NCBI GenBank assembly: GCA_030280995.1
Contig: JASXTE010000010.1
Coordinates: 26,549,823-26,613,822, forward strand
Origin: Hemileia vastatrix
Lineage: Eukaryota; Basidiomycota; Pucciniomycetes; Pucciniales; Zaghouaniaceae
Length of the DNA stretch: 64,000 nucleotides
Reading direction: 5' to 3'
Position 1 is the stretch's first letter. Each line of letters begins with the position of its first letter. The notes under the pieces are model-generated. The model was not told the origin of the DNA. It saw only the letters and a list, made by a program, of their open reading frames with translations, and searched no databases. This document shows positions 45,071-56,833 of this stretch, one piece after another. Made by a program: the position numbers and the translations under genes.

Positions 45071-45871
45071 TGTCAGCCAGGCTACTAGACCTACAAAGTG
45101 AAATAATCAATTATTTACTGGATGAAGCCGCACCTTATCATTTTAATTATTTAATTATAAATTAGTTACATTAAAATTACTTATAACAAATTAACTAATT
45201 ACAGAATGATAAAATTAAATGAATAATTAAAATTAAATATAAAATTGTTCCTTATATTTTTCTCTAACACTGTGCTCATTTGACAGGTTGGAAGAAATAA
45301 AGATTTATATTAAAAAAGAGATTTTAAATTAAAATAAGATTTTAATATTCAAATAATATTGAATATATACAAAAATTCAAATTTCTTATTTAGAATTGAC
45401 TTCTACAGTAAATATTAAATAAATTGATGTATTTCTGACATACTCTGTAAATACATCTTTTTGACACCTTCTTTTTAGAACAACTTTATTATTTGAAAAT
45501 AATCCTTCTGGAATATTCTTTTTCTCTCTCTCTCATACTACTGTTTTCAGAATTTGATTTCCGTGCTTTGTCCCTCCTTTGCCTATATAAGGCCTCTCTT
45601 TTGGTTGTTTTTTATTCATTCCTTTACTACATTATTTTTATTACAATTACAAACATAAAAACTTATTCCTATATTTTATATCATTAGTATTTACAATAAC
45701 GTAACTCTGATCTATAAATTATATCAATATTTTAAACCTACCTCTTTTATTTGAGTAATTAAATCACTTAGATTAAGAAATACGTACCAAATTGTTGAGA
45801 ATCCATTTTAACCCTTAAAATCCTCATAAAACTTCACACCAAATCTTCTAGACCAAAAGCGTACCTTGACA
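45071..45871 (+). repeat. A3 5' LTR
   Basis: 801 bp, about 97% identical by eye to the 3' LTR. TATATAA at 45584-45590 is the likely TATA box. It is clearly shorter than and diverged from the A1 LTR, sharing mainly the TGTCAGCC start. Confidence 0.92.
45584..45590 (+). promoter_or_regulatory. LTR TATA box of A3
   Basis: TATATAA followed by GGCCTC, repeated at 51056-51062 in the 3' LTR. Confidence 0.6.
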
Positions 45872-46590
45872 ATTGGGGGCCTTTCCGAAATATTGACGGC
45901 GCAAAGTTAATTGAGGCGTAATTGAAGGGACCATTGGTGTACAAGTACCTGTAAAGGACGAGAGAGGAAAGAAAACGACAAACGTCATACGTCACGTGAC
46001 AAAAGTTTTTGCTGCAAACAGGAATCAAACCGCGCTCCAAAACTTAGGTTCATATACTGACTAAACGTCGTATATATCGTGGTAATTATTGATATTACTA
46101 TTTGTGGGTTACTCTTCACTCTTCATTTGCTACTTATTTCCTTTTACTCAGAACTCTGTAAGTGGTTTTAATTTGCTCATATTACAGGGGGAGGTGTCTG
46201 GTAATTTGGAATTTATTTTTATTATTATATTTTTTTTTTTTTTTTTCCTGGTTGACCATAATAGAGCAATAAGTGTTCTTAGTCCCAGAAGTAATAAAAT
46301 AATTATATTTTAATATTAATTATTATAATTTTTCAGTTGACATTTGTCCTGATTAATTTAAATTTAAATTGTTCCAGTTGACAAATTGTCCTGACAATAA
46401 TATTTTTTTAATTAATATATAATTAATATTTAATTACTTCAGTTGACTTTGAGTCCTGGTAATTCAATAAATATTTTAATTAATAAAACTCACATTTAAT
46501 TATTTCAGTTGACATTAAGTCCTGGTAATTAAGTGATCAAGCTTAATAAAATTTTAAAATAAAAATTTATATTTAATTACTGAAATCCTC
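45872..46590 (+). other. A3 leader with CAGTTGAC...GTCCTG repeats
   Basis: Starts ATTGGGGGCCTTTCC (primer-site position). From 46334 the unit CAGTTGAC, a few variable bases, then GTCCTG occurs at 46334, about 46375, 46440 and 46506, preceded by a related GGTTGACCATAATAGAG at about 46250. The A2 leader has about six copies. No coding sequence is seen. It may hold packaging or translation signals of family A RNA. Confidence 0.7.
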
Positions 46591-47218
46591 CACTTACCAA
46601 CAGAAACCTCTGGAAAAGGTTGTTAAACCTTCTGCCCCTGTTGCACCAAAGAAGTATGAAACAAACACTTGCTTTAAGTGCAACAAGCCTTGGCAGAAAG
46701 GCCATGTTTGTGACAAGAAGATAAATCTTGTGGAACAAACAGAGGAGCATGCTGATGACACAGTGGCACTGGATGATAAATAAAGTGATTGTGCCAGCAA
46801 TATTTCATATGAATATCAACAAGAAATCTTGATGCTGGAAGAGGATATCCATTACTTAAATACTATTGATATTGATAATAATGATTTATCTACAGTTGAA
46901 GATGCTAAGATCATAAAGAACATTGAGGATAGCTCAATTGTTTTTGCCCCTCTCAAGGCACCAGTCTTGATCAATGGAACCAGCATTGAAGTTTTTTTGG
47001 ATTCTGGAGCTGGAGGAAGTGTAGTATCTGAAAGAGCACTTGCTTCAGTAGATCAAGACTATAAATCTAAACTGATGCCTATCATTTCTGAAAATTGGAG
47101 AGGGTATGGCTCTGTTTTGTCCCCCTTTGGTAAATACAAAGCCACAGTGTTTTTTAAATATAACCATGGTTTTGTAAGAGCTATTTGTGATTTTGTTGTC
47201 ATGAAAAATGATAAATGA
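46591..47218 (+). pseudogene. A3 zinc-knuckle remnant and protease
   Basis: The retained gag end reads TCFKCNKPWQKGHVCDKK (about 46667-46720). After a stop at about 46780, protease follows with VFLDSGAGGSVVSERALASV (about 46989-47050). A one-base deletion near 47210 shifts the frame and closes it at 47218. Confidence 0.82.
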
Positions 47219-49086
47219 GCAATTAGTTTATTGTAGGGAATGATATTTTAACCAAGTATGGCATAAAATTGGATCCTTCAAACCAATTTTTCATAATGGG
47301 GATGAATGGGAAGAGAAAATTTAAGATTTCCTCCCCTAAAAAATTATTAAAACCAGAATTATACACATGTAATTCTGTGGTTCACTATAAAGGAAGATCT
47401 ACAAAGGAAATGCATGCCCTTATGTCTGAAATTGACAATGCTTCTTTTGGAGAACAACTTTCTGGTGAGGATAAAGATTCCATCATTAACCTGATAAAAT
47501 CTTTTCCTATGGCCTTTGCTCATGGGTCACATGAACTGGGATTGGTTAAAGAGGAAATGAAACTTTCATTGTCTTGCCCATTAACTGATATACCACCTAG
47601 TTTAAAGAAGAAGCCTTATCCTGCTTCTCACACAAAGAGAAAAGATATTGAAGACAATATCTCTACCCTTTTAAAAATGAATATTATTGAAAAGGTAGTT
47701 GAAACACCTAAATATTGTGTTATCTCACCTTTCCTAATTTCTTATGAGAAAGATAAAGCCAGGTTATGTGGTGATTATAGAGCACTAAACACTTATACTG
47801 TTGATGATATCTACCCTTTACCTAGAATCAGCTCTATACATGCTACTTTACAGGGTGCTAAATATATCAGCTGTTTGGATGGTAATAAAGGATATCACCA
47901 GGTACCTGTTGAGAAAAATTCTCAGAAATTTCTGATGATTGCCACTCATATGGGTATTTATAAGTATATTAGGATGCCATTTGGCCCTAAAAATGCCCCT
48001 TCAGTTTTCCAAAAAGTTATGGATAACACATTCCATCAAGAGATAATTGAAGGATGGCTGATGGTTTATGTTGATGATATCATTATATTCTCAAAAACAT
48101 TTGAGGACCATCTTAAACACCTGTGTAAAGAATTCCAGAAAATGGATGAAATAAATATGACACTTGCGTTGAAGAAATGTAAATTTGGTTTCCATTCTTT
48201 AAAAGTTCTTGTTCATGTTGTTTCAGGCTTACAGATATGTGTTGACCAGAACAAAGTGGCAGCCATACAACAGGTGAAGGCTCCTACAACAGTGAGAGAG
48301 CTCCAAAGTTTTTTGGGAATGTGTGGATACTATAGACAGTATATTAAAAATTACCAAGTCATAGATTTACCCCTTACCCAATTAACTAGAAAGGATGTTG
48401 CTTTTGTCTGGAATAGTGAAAGACAAAGAGCCTTTGACACTATGAAAAACTGTTTGATGTCAGCACCAATTCTTTCTTTACCTGACTTTAATCAACCATT
48501 TGTTTTTTACACTGATGCCAGTTTCATTGGTCTTGGTGCTTCCCTCCATCAAAAACAAGTGATAAATGATAAAGTTTCAGAAGTAGTAATTTGTTATATT
48601 TCAAGAACCTTGAGAAATAGTGAATTGAAATATGGTGCTACTCAATTAGAGTGTTTAGCTGTAGTATGAGCTCTAGAAAAGCTTCATTATTACCTAGATG
48701 ACCAGAAATTTGAACTTGTCACTGACTGCAGTGCAGTTAAATCACTTTTAAACTTGAAAACACCTAACAGACATATGTTCAGATGGCAGCTGGCTGTTCA
48801 AGAGTACAGAGGGAGCATGAAAATTATTCATAGGGCTGGTATTGTTCACTCAAATGTGGATATGTTATCTAGGTTACCTTTGCCAAATAATGACTCTAAT
48901 TCTGCGTATGATACTGAGGACGAAATTATTCATATACATGGGATATATGTGGTTGATATGGAGGAAGAGCTATTACAGCTTATTCTGGAATCATATGATA
49001 AGGACACTGACTTGAAAAAGTTATGCACCATATTAAATGATCCAAATATTGCTTCAATACAAGCATTAATTAAAACCCTTCCATAA
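47219..49086 (+). pseudogene. A3 reverse transcriptase and RNase H
   Basis: A long open stretch (47269-48669, 466 residues) with SCLDGNKGYHQVPVEKN, the active site MVYVDDIIIFSKT (about 48061-48100), VAAIQQVKAPTTVRELQSFL and RNase H VFYTDASFIGLGASLHQ. The stop at 48667-48669 is TGA where the other copies have TGG (Trp), a single G to A change. RNase H then continues to another stop at 49084-49086. This is the best preserved family A polymerase here. Confidence 0.88.
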
Positions 49087-50508
49087 AAGTACCAAAAAGC
49101 TTTGGAAAAAGGTAAATTTTCAATTGATGAAGGATATCTATATTATAGAAGAAAGTTGAGTAATGTTATTGTTATTCCTCCTTCTATGAAAGAAATCATC
49201 TTGAAAATTTGTCATGATGACATATTAGCTGGACATTTTGATCTTGACAAAACAATGATCAGAATTAAGAACACTGCTTGGTGGGCTAATATGTCTGAAG
49301 ACACAAAATTATATGTTGAATCTTGTGATTCTTGCCAAAAATCAAAAAGATTAACTGGTAAAAGAGCAGGATTAATGCAACATATTGAACCTCCTGATGA
49401 TCCATGGCAAATAATAAACATGGATTTTGTAACAGGATTACCTATTGCTGGTAAAGACAGTTATAACTCTTGTTGGGTTATTGTGGAAAGATTCACAAAA
49501 ATGTGTAAATTTATCCCTACCCACAAGGATGTTTCCACTAAAGAATTAGCTTTCTTATGGTGGTCTCATATTTTTAATACTGCTGGTTTTCCTAAAGCCA
49601 CAATCTCTGACAGAGACCCTAAATTTACTTCTGAATTTTGGATGTCTCTGATGGATGTTTGTGGTTGTGATCTGAAACTTTCTACTGCCCATCACCCTCA
49701 GACTGATGGTTTAGCTGAAAGAATGATTCAAACTTTAAAGGACATGATAAGAAGGTATTGTGCCTTTGGCCTTGAGTATAAAGAGAATAACAGATTCACT
49801 CATGATTGGGTTACCTTACTTCCTGGGTTAGAATTTGCTTATAATAGCACTGTTCATTCTGTTACTCAAAGAAAGCCTTTTAAGCCCTGGCTTGGATATG
49901 TTCCAAATACTCCTGCCCAAATTCTCAATAACAAAATACCTAAATTGGATATACATCCTGGTGTAAAATCTTTTCTTCAAATGCAACAACTATGTAGAAA
50001 TAATGCTAAAAAATGTATTGAAAAATCATTTGAATATGAGAAGAAAAGATGGGACAAATCCCATAAAGAATACACTTTTAAAAAGGGTGATGAAGTGTTG
50101 ATTTCTACAGTCCACTTCAACTTACAAGGTAATAACAAATTGAAAGATCCATTTGTTGGTCCATTTGTTGTCAGAAGAATGATTGGAGATAATGCAGTTG
50201 AAGTTATTCTGTATTCCCCATAAGACAGAAAATATCCTGTTTTTCCAATATCTCTTTTGAAACCTTACACATACAATAGTGATTTATTTCCAAAAAGGAG
50301 GGGTAGACCAAAGAAAACCCCAAATGAAATCTCTGAAACAGCAGAAATTGAAAAAATTCTAAATGACAGAATAGTCACTGCTGAAAAAGGTACAGAATAC
50401 TTATTGAGATTCAAGAATAAATCATCTGAATATGATTCTTGGATACATGGGAAGGAGATATCTAATCTTCCTAATCTACTAAAAAAGTATAAAAAGAAAA
50501 AATCATAG
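49087..50508 (+). pseudogene. A3 integrase with chromodomain
   Basis: Open from 49102 to 50223: zinc domain GHFDLDKTM...SCDSCQKSKRL, core residues in INMDFVTGLP, ISDRDPKFTSEFW and TDGLAERMIQ, then KEYTFKKGDEVLISTVHFN. A TAA at 50221-50223 falls before RGRPKKTPNEISETAEIEK and the chromodomain (50300-50508), which ends 33 bp before the 3' LTR. Confidence 0.88.
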
Positions 50509-50541
50509 CATTTTTTTATTGTTTTTTTTAGAATGAGGGAG

Positions 50542-51343
50542 TGTCAGCCAGGCTACTAGACTTACCCAGTGAAATAATTAATTATTTACTGGATGAAGCC
50601 ACACCTTATCATTTTAATTATTTAATTATAAATTAGTTACATTAAAATTACTTATAATAAATTAACTAATTATAGAATGATAAAATTAAATGAATAATTA
50701 AAATTAAATATAAAATTGTCCCTTATATTTTTTCTCTAACACCGTGCTCATTTGACAGGTTGGAAGAAATAAAGATTTATATTAAAAAAGAAATTTTAAA
50801 TTAAAATAAGATTTTAATATTTAAATAATATTAAATATATACAAAAATTCAAATTTCTTATTTAGAATTGACTTCTACAGTAAATATTAAATAAATTGAT
50901 GTATTTCTGACATACTCTGTAAATACATCTTTTTGACGCCTTCTTTTTAGAACAACTTTATTATTTGAAAATAATCCTTCTGGAATATTCTTTTTCTCTC
51001 TCTCTCATACTACTGTTTTCAGAATTTGATTTCCGTGCTTTGTCCCTCCTTTGCCTATATAAGGCCTCTCTTTTGGTTGTTTTTTATTCATTCCTTTACT
51101 ACATTATTTTTATTACAATTACAAACATAAAAACTTATTCCTATATTTTATATCATTAGTATTTACAATAACGTAACTCTGATCTATAAGTTATATCAAT
51201 ATTTTAAACCTACCTCTTTTATTTGAGTAATGAAATCAGTTTGATTAAGAAATACGTACCAAATTGATGAGAATCCATTTTAACCCTTAAAATCCTCATA
51301 AAACTTCATACCAAATATTCTAGACCAAAAGCGTACCTTGACA
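50542..51343 (+). repeat. A3 3' LTR
   Basis: 802 bp, preceded by the purine tract GAATGAGGGAG and followed by the TTTTC target duplication. TATA box at 51056-51062. Confidence 0.92.
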
Positions 51344-51348
51344 TTTTC

Positions 51349-51643
51349 TGTCCTCAGTTCCTTTATGTGGGTGGAGAGATTTTTCACTTGCTGAGGTAAA
51401 GGCATCTTTTCCATTTTGAAGCCTTTTGGAAGCTCTTCTGGAGGGTTGATGGAAGGCTTTTGTTCCAGAGCAGTTGTCTTCACTAATATTTCCACTTCCT
51501 CCATTTCCACATATTGATTGGTCCAAAAATTGATTAGTTTGAGCCAATTTTGTAGTCAAAGGAGAACTTACAGAAGTAGCTTCATCATAATCAATTAAAT
51601 CCAATTCCTCATCACGGCCAGCAGAAGCACCTTGAAGAGTCAT
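51349..51643 (-). pseudogene. A2 gag N-terminus, cut by A3
   Basis: From ATG 51643: acidic start (DEELDLIDYDEATSVSSPL) and RRASKRLQNGKDAF, matching A1 IEIDYDADTVSSSKV and RRSSKRIQNKKA. An overlapping second frame reads ELPKGFKMEKMPLPQQVKNL, matching the A1 second frame (GLPKGFKIKKLPLPQQISNL). It ends at the A3 target site. Confidence 0.75.
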
Positions 51644-52297
51644 AGTGTAATTTAACTTGAACTGAGGAAAGGAAATATTAAGAATTTATTAGTTTTTATT
51701 TTTGCTTTATTTAAAGAAAAATAAGTAAAAAAATTTAAAATATAATATTTTTTCAGGAAAAAAATAAACTGCAGTAATAATCACAATTATATTAATTTAA
51801 AATAATTTTATAACCAGATTAAAAGAAATCAACTGAAATGATAAAATTAATTTTTAATTAACAATGTAAATTTTTATAATTATCAGGATTGATATTAACT
51901 GAAAAGAAATTTAATTTCCAGGAATTAATGTCAACTGAAAATAATATTAATTATCAGGACTTAATGTAAACTGAAATAATATAATTATCAGGACTTATTG
52001 TCAACTGAAATAATTTAATATAATTAAATTTCATTAATTTTCAATATTTTATTGTCAGGACAATTTGTCAACTGAAACAGTAATATTTTATTTTAATTTA
52101 TCAGGACAAAGTCAACTGAAAAAAAATAATATAATAAAATAATTTAAAAAAACTTTTATATTACTTCTAGGACTAAGAACAGTATAGTTCTATCTTGGTC
52201 AACTAGGAAAACAAAAATTCTAATTTAGCAGGCACCTTCCCCTGTAAAATGAGCAAGTTAATGCCACTTACAGAGTGCTGAGTAAAAAGAAATATTT
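51644..52297 (-). other. A2 leader, truncated by a family B LTR
   Basis: Non-coding and AT-rich. On the plus strand about six copies of CAGGAC...GTCAACTGAA lie between about 51885 and 52115, the reverse complement of the A3 leader repeats. The 5' LTR of A2 is not seen; the leader stops at 52297 against a TGTGGTCTTCC LTR start. Confidence 0.7.
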
Positions 52298-52957
52298 TGT
52301 GGTCTTCCAACATTGGCGGAGCCCTTTGTTGGTTTATTTGGTGATGTTTGGTAAGTCTTAAATGTAATTGTTAAATAATTAAGTATTTTTTCTTCAATTA
52401 CGCAGCAAATATTGGGACTACGGGGATCTGGACACTACCATTGGTTAGCCCTGGTGTTTCTCTATATTTTATGTCTTGAGGACATTTTTCATAGCATAAG
52501 TATTTGGGGGATAATTTCTCACTTTTCATTTTTAAAAGATTGCTGTTGAATTTTGTTTTTTGTGTTTTATGGGCTAACCTTAAGTCTTAGGGTTAAGTGC
52601 TTGGTACCATTGGAAAGAGCAGAATTTTCTCTACATTTGATGTCTCAATGTTGTTATAGCGTAATTATGTGTTTTAAGGGTTTAAGTAGTTGTAGGTGAA
52701 TTTTCTAAGTAGTTTGGGTGTTTTTGGTGGTTTTCTGGCTTCAGCCGGGCTTCCTGGTGTTGGGCAGACCACCTGCCTCAGTGCTAGAGGGCTGGGAAGC
52801 GCTTCTAGGGAGGTTTTATGCAATTTGGTGGTCAGGAATGCCGGATTTGCAGGTGTGCATGGGCACTTGATTAGTAGTCTCTGCGTATATAGTGAATAAG
52901 ACAGTTTGGGGAAACTTTAATTACCATTCAACCATCCGGAGGTGATATCCTTGTTCC
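52298..52957 (+). repeat. Family B LTR, 3' part missing
   Basis: Closely matches the first 660 bp of the LTR at 54042-55129, then homology ends after CTTGTTCC. No internal family B sequence adjoins it. Confidence 0.85.
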
Positions 52958-53821
52958 AATTCAAAACAAGTATTACAATATGTTTTCAGAGTTTTTAAGT
53001 GAAACAAATAAAATGTTTTGACACAACAAGGTATGTAATCAATTTAATTCAGTGTAAATCAATATTAATTAATTTTTTTAACTATGTAATTAAATAACTA
53101 GTTTAAATGAAAAACTGCAACTTTCCTTTGTGCACTAACTATTCAACCGGGCTAATCTAAACTTTAAATCTAAATTAGTCAATCTCTCAATATTGTGTTT
53201 AGTCTTTTCTTTGATAAGGAACGCACAGCGCAATAGTCAATGCAATATTCCGCTAAAAGGTTTATTAAATATCTGTGGGTTATTAAAAGGGGTAGTGAGC
53301 ATGGAGGGGATCGTTAGTGGAGTATTAAAGGGTTAATAGATGTTAGTGAGGAGGGTCCAGGTGTAACGGGTGTATTTTCAGAGGTCTGTGGTGTGCAGAA
53401 TGATGGATGGGTAAGAGGTCAATGCGAGGAGGAGTAATGGATATAAAAGGGGTTGGATTTTGGTTCGACACTTCTTTAGAATTAAATTATAAAACATATC
53501 TATAGTTAATATTGGTAAAAACTTCAAGTTAAATCATTATTATTGTACATTTCCTTATTTTCCAGTAATCATTTCTAAAACTCAAATCTTTGATTATTTA
53601 GTTTACAACCCTTTGAGAGATCCTATGAATATTAGTATTATCTTAAACTATATTGAGATTCTTATCGAACATATCTTGAAGCAGTAGCTCTTCCTTTGAG
53701 TCATCTTCAAATCACTTCCTCGAAAATTTCCTCTGTGCTTCGAAGAAGTTTCTTAACTCCTCCCTCCATCTTACTTCCAGGAACACCCTTGACCTTGTGC
53801 GTAGGTTGTCCAGTGACAATG
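52958..53821. other. Unassigned segment between LTR fragments
   Basis: No frame and no match to the other repeats in the window. TATAAAAGG near 53451 followed by a non-coding stretch, and more G-rich sequence at 53280-53460, suggest an LTR or promoter fragment of another element, but its ends are not defined. Confidence 0.4.
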
Positions 53822-54041
53822 GTGTGCTGTAGACAATTTCAATTGACAAACTGATACTTCCATCAATGATGTCCAGAACTCTGAAGTAAATTTAGGGTCT
53901 CTGTCAGAGATGATGGCTTTGGGGAACCCAGCAGTATTCATCATTTTAGTCCACCATAGTAATGCCAAGTCTTTTGCAGATACCTCTTTATGGGTAGGGA
54001 TAAATTTACACATTTTTGTTAATATATCTACAATTACCTGA
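53822..54041 (-). pseudogene. Family A integrase scrap
   Basis: Reads MCKFIPTHKEVSAKDLALLW ... AIISDRDPKFTSEFW ... QLKLSTAHH, the middle of a family A integrase including the second catalytic Asp. It differs from A1-A3 enough to be a separate copy. Homology stops at about 53822, and on the other side at the family B LTR (54042). Confidence 0.8.
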
Positions 54042-55129
54042 TGTGGTCTTCCAACATTGGCGGAGCCCTTTGTTGGTTTATTTGGTGATGTTTGGTAAGT
54101 CTTAAATGGAATTGTTAAATAATTAAGTTTTTTTTCTTCAATTACGCAGCAAATATTGGGACTACGGGGATCTGGACACTACCATTGGTTAGCCCTGGTG
54201 TTTCTCTATATTTTATGTCTTGTGGACATTTTTCATAGCATAAGTATTTGGGGGATAATTTCTCACTTTTCATTTTTAAAAGATTGCTGTTGAATTTTGT
54301 TTTTTGTGTTTTATTGGCTAACCTTAAGTCTTAGGGTTAAGTGCTTGGTACCATTGGAAAGAGTGGAATTTTCTCTACATTTGATGTCTCAATGTTGTTG
54401 TAGTGTAATTATGTGTTTTAAGGGTTTTAGTAGTTGTAGGTGAATTTTCTAAGTAGTTTGGGTGTTTTTGGTGGTTTTCTGGCTTCAGGGTGGTCAGGCC
54501 GCTTCAAGCTGGCTTCCCAGTGCCGGGCGGACCACTTGCCTCAGTGCTAGAGGGCTGGGAAGCGCTTTTAGGGAGGTTTTATGTAATTTGGTGATCAGGA
54601 ACGCCGGATTTGCAGGTGTGCATGGGCTCTTGATTAGTAGTCTTTGTGTATATAATGATTATGACAGTTGGGGGCAACTTTAATTATCATACAACCATCT
54701 GGAGGTGATATACTTGTTCCTCATTCAGTTTTCACTGTTTTCTGGCCACAATTTGGCTGTGTTTGTTTCAAGTAAGTTCTTCATTTGACTTAACTTAGAA
54801 ACTGTTTTCTCTGTTATAGTCTTGCAAGCTATAGAAAGTATTATTGCTGTCTCTGGTGTGGATTTTCAACCTACATCAAGTATTATTGCTTTCTCTGGTG
54901 TGGACATTAGTCTAAATTTCAGTTCTTTGGTTGGGTAGTCTGTCTGGAGACTTCTTTCTTGACTGATCAAGCAGTCAAGTGTATTTGGAAAGGGGCTTTT
55001 GGTAACAGGAACCGATTTACTGTAACAGGTAAATCTCACTCGTTTTTCTAAAGGGACAGGAGTTTTTCTTTCTGGTTTTGCTCTAACTCCCTTGGTCAAG
55101 GCCTATAGCTAGTACTATAGGTTTGTCTA
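54042..55129 (+). repeat. Family B LTR, full length, apparently solo
   Basis: 1088 bp, TGTGGTCTTCC to TTTGTCTA, matching the B1 5' LTR in reverse orientation. Neither flank carries internal family B sequence, and I see no clean 5-bp duplication (CCTGA against AAACG). It may be a solo LTR with a damaged site, or recombined. The 146 bp to 55275 hold nothing recognisable. Confidence 0.82.
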
Positions 55130-55275
55130 AAACGTAGACTATGAAAAGTGCAAAGTGACCCACAAATAGTAACAAATATAATTACCATGAATATATATGA
55201 CTATTTTCAATATATGAGCTTAAACTTTGGACAGCAGTTCAATTCCCGTTCACAGCAAAAAAATAAGTCACATTG

Positions 55276-55431
55276 TAGACAATCCTATAGTACTAGCTAT
55301 AGGCCTTGACCAAGGGAGTTGGAGAAAAACCAGAGAGAAAATCACGTATTCCTTAACAGATGTCAATTAAGACATGCACAAATAGCACCAAATCACACAA
55401 CAAAGGCCTCTGCCAATTTTGGAAGACAACA
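55276..55431 (-). repeat. B2 3' LTR with a large internal deletion
   Basis: Both ends of the family B LTR are present (TGTTGTCTTCC start, GATTGTCTA end) but only 156 bp remain of about 1089. The purine-rich GGAGGGAGGATG directly upstream on the minus strand is the polypurine tract, which confirms this is the 3' end. Confidence 0.8.
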
Positions 55432-55449
55432 TCCTCCCTCCAACTGAGA

Positions 55450-56120
55450 ATGTCCGCATTCTTTCTTCATCCAACCACCATGTTTAACCTCCTTCCCAAA
55501 TCTGCCTCTGAAATGGGCCCCTGCCAATACTGCATCAACAATAATTTAATCTGCGCCATAACACCACCTGTCCATACATACAGAATGTCCTGCGATGTCT
55601 GCCAATCTAGAAAAAAGACCTGCCACAGACCTGGTCCACTTTCTTCCACAACAGATTCACCTCCACCTCAACCTGGTCCTTCTTCTGCCAGCACCAAAAG
55701 ATCTAGGCCATCCATCCTGATACCCAGATTAATCAAAAAGCCCCACCCTTCCCAGAAGAGTGCCACAACCCATAAAACAACTATTTCCACCATCCCTGGT
55801 CCATCTGATGGTAAAGAACATTCATTTCTTCCTTCAACTATAAAACTGAAAACTTCTCAGTTCCTCCCTCTTCTGATAGTGATGATGACAATGTAGGATC
55901 CATTGCACCACCAACACCAACGCACTTGCCCACTATCAAGGCCAAGTTCCAACAACACACATCTTAACAGAAACAACTTCTGCTTCACTACTTCCAATCC
56001 ACTCCTGCTAGAGATCCACAGGACATTGAGAACAGAAGACATCTCATTCACCAGTTCAAGGCTTATTCTGAACACTTCATTTCATCTCTTGATTCCCTCT
56101 GTAATTCCACTAGTACTTGA
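55450..56120 (+). pseudogene. Zinc-cluster-like gene antisense to B2 (copy 1)
   Basis: Begins at ATG 55450. Cys-rich N-terminus: GPCQYCINNNLICAI, then MSCDVCQSRKKTCHRPGP, the second part fitting C-x2-C-x6-C as in half of a fungal Zn2Cys6 cluster. A Ser/Pro-rich linker follows. A shift near 55855 leads to a frame with SDSDDDNVGSIAPPTPTHLP, a TAA at about 55967, and a helical end (RRHLIHQFKAYSEHF) to 56120. It lies between the polypurine tract and integrase of B2 but on the opposite strand, the position of antisense accessory ORFs known in some Gypsy elements. DNA or RNA binding is plausible, not shown. Confidence 0.6.
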
Positions 56121-56180
56121 GTTTGATTCAGAAAAGAAAAATTGAACACACCCTCTATAGGATGTAACCACAAAACAACC

Positions 56181-56682
56181 CTCAATTTTAAGTCTTGGGG
56201 GACCATCCTCATTTTATAGTCTTGGGGGACTCAAAAACACTCAGTTTAAAGTCTTGGGGGACTCAAAAACCTAAATCATAAACCCAGAACCAGAGATCAA
56301 CCACATTAAGACACAGAGAAAAAACTAACATTCTGGGGTAATTGTGAATAGAGCTGCCAGCCCATCAATTACCCCCAAACTTGCCTTTGCTAAATTCGGA
56401 GGCTCCCCCTGTGGATACTCTCCACCAATATTTCAAAACCAACTCCAACAACAAAACCCTTTTTCCTCAATTTATAGTCTTGGGAGACTTACAACCCTCA
56501 GTTTAAAGTCTTGGGGGACTAACACAGTGTTCAGTTTAAAGTCTTGACGGACTATCTTGACAAAATCTTGAAACCAGCCAGTTTAAAGTCTTGGAGGACT
56601 AACAAAAATCAGATTTCAGTTTAAAGTATTGATGGACTGGTCTTGATACCATAGATTTTTCAGTTTAGAGTCTTGATGGACT
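56181..56682 (-). repeat. About nine copies of a 22-bp repeat in the B2 3' region
   Basis: Plus-strand unit begins CAGTTTAAAGTC and ends GGACT, with a variable middle. Copies lie near 56183, 56211, 56242, 56468, 56499, 56532, 56579, 56617 and 56661. Related single copies (CAGTTTAAAGTCATAG) occur at about 59150, 59415 and 29260. The direct block with TCTGGGGTAA...AGAGC-GCCAGCCCATCA also recurs near 56332, 59238 and 59502. Confidence 0.8.
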
Positions 56683-56833
56683 GACGGAATTTTGCATAAA
56701 ATAGACGCAGCCAATTTCATGCAGCACACCTCTACAGCCAACCTGCTGGACTTCCACCTTCACTTCATCATCTACCCATCACTGACAAAAATCTCCTCCT
56801 ATCCCTTTTCATCATCTTTTTTCACCACAGATC

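Larger units (their letters stand above)
45071..51343 (+). mobile_element. LTR retrotransposon A3 with gag deleted, TSD TTTTC
   Basis: Complete boundaries: LTRs of 801 and 802 bp (45071-45871, 50542-51343), both TGTCAGCC...CTTGACA, flanked by TTTTC at 45066-45070 and 51344-51348. It lies in A2 gag in the opposite orientation. Inside, the leader runs directly into the zinc-knuckle end of gag; the capsid part is absent. The protease has a frameshift, and pol has four in-frame stops. Confidence 0.92.
37404..52297 (-). mobile_element. LTR retrotransposon A2 (chromovirus), split by later insertions
   Basis: Minus-strand family A copy: leader (51644-52297), gag N-terminus (51349-51643), A3 insertion, gag middle (44755-45065), solo LTR, rest of gag and pol (37924-43567) with the 261-bp element inside RT, and part of the 3' LTR (37404-37890) where B1 cut it. 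All pieces join end to end in the order of A1. Stops and shifts are frequent; this is the oldest layer visible. Confidence 0.85.

Noticed and set aside
55225..55250. tRNA B-box-like GTTCAATTCC
   Set aside because: No matching A box, acceptor stem or cloverleaf can be formed around it.
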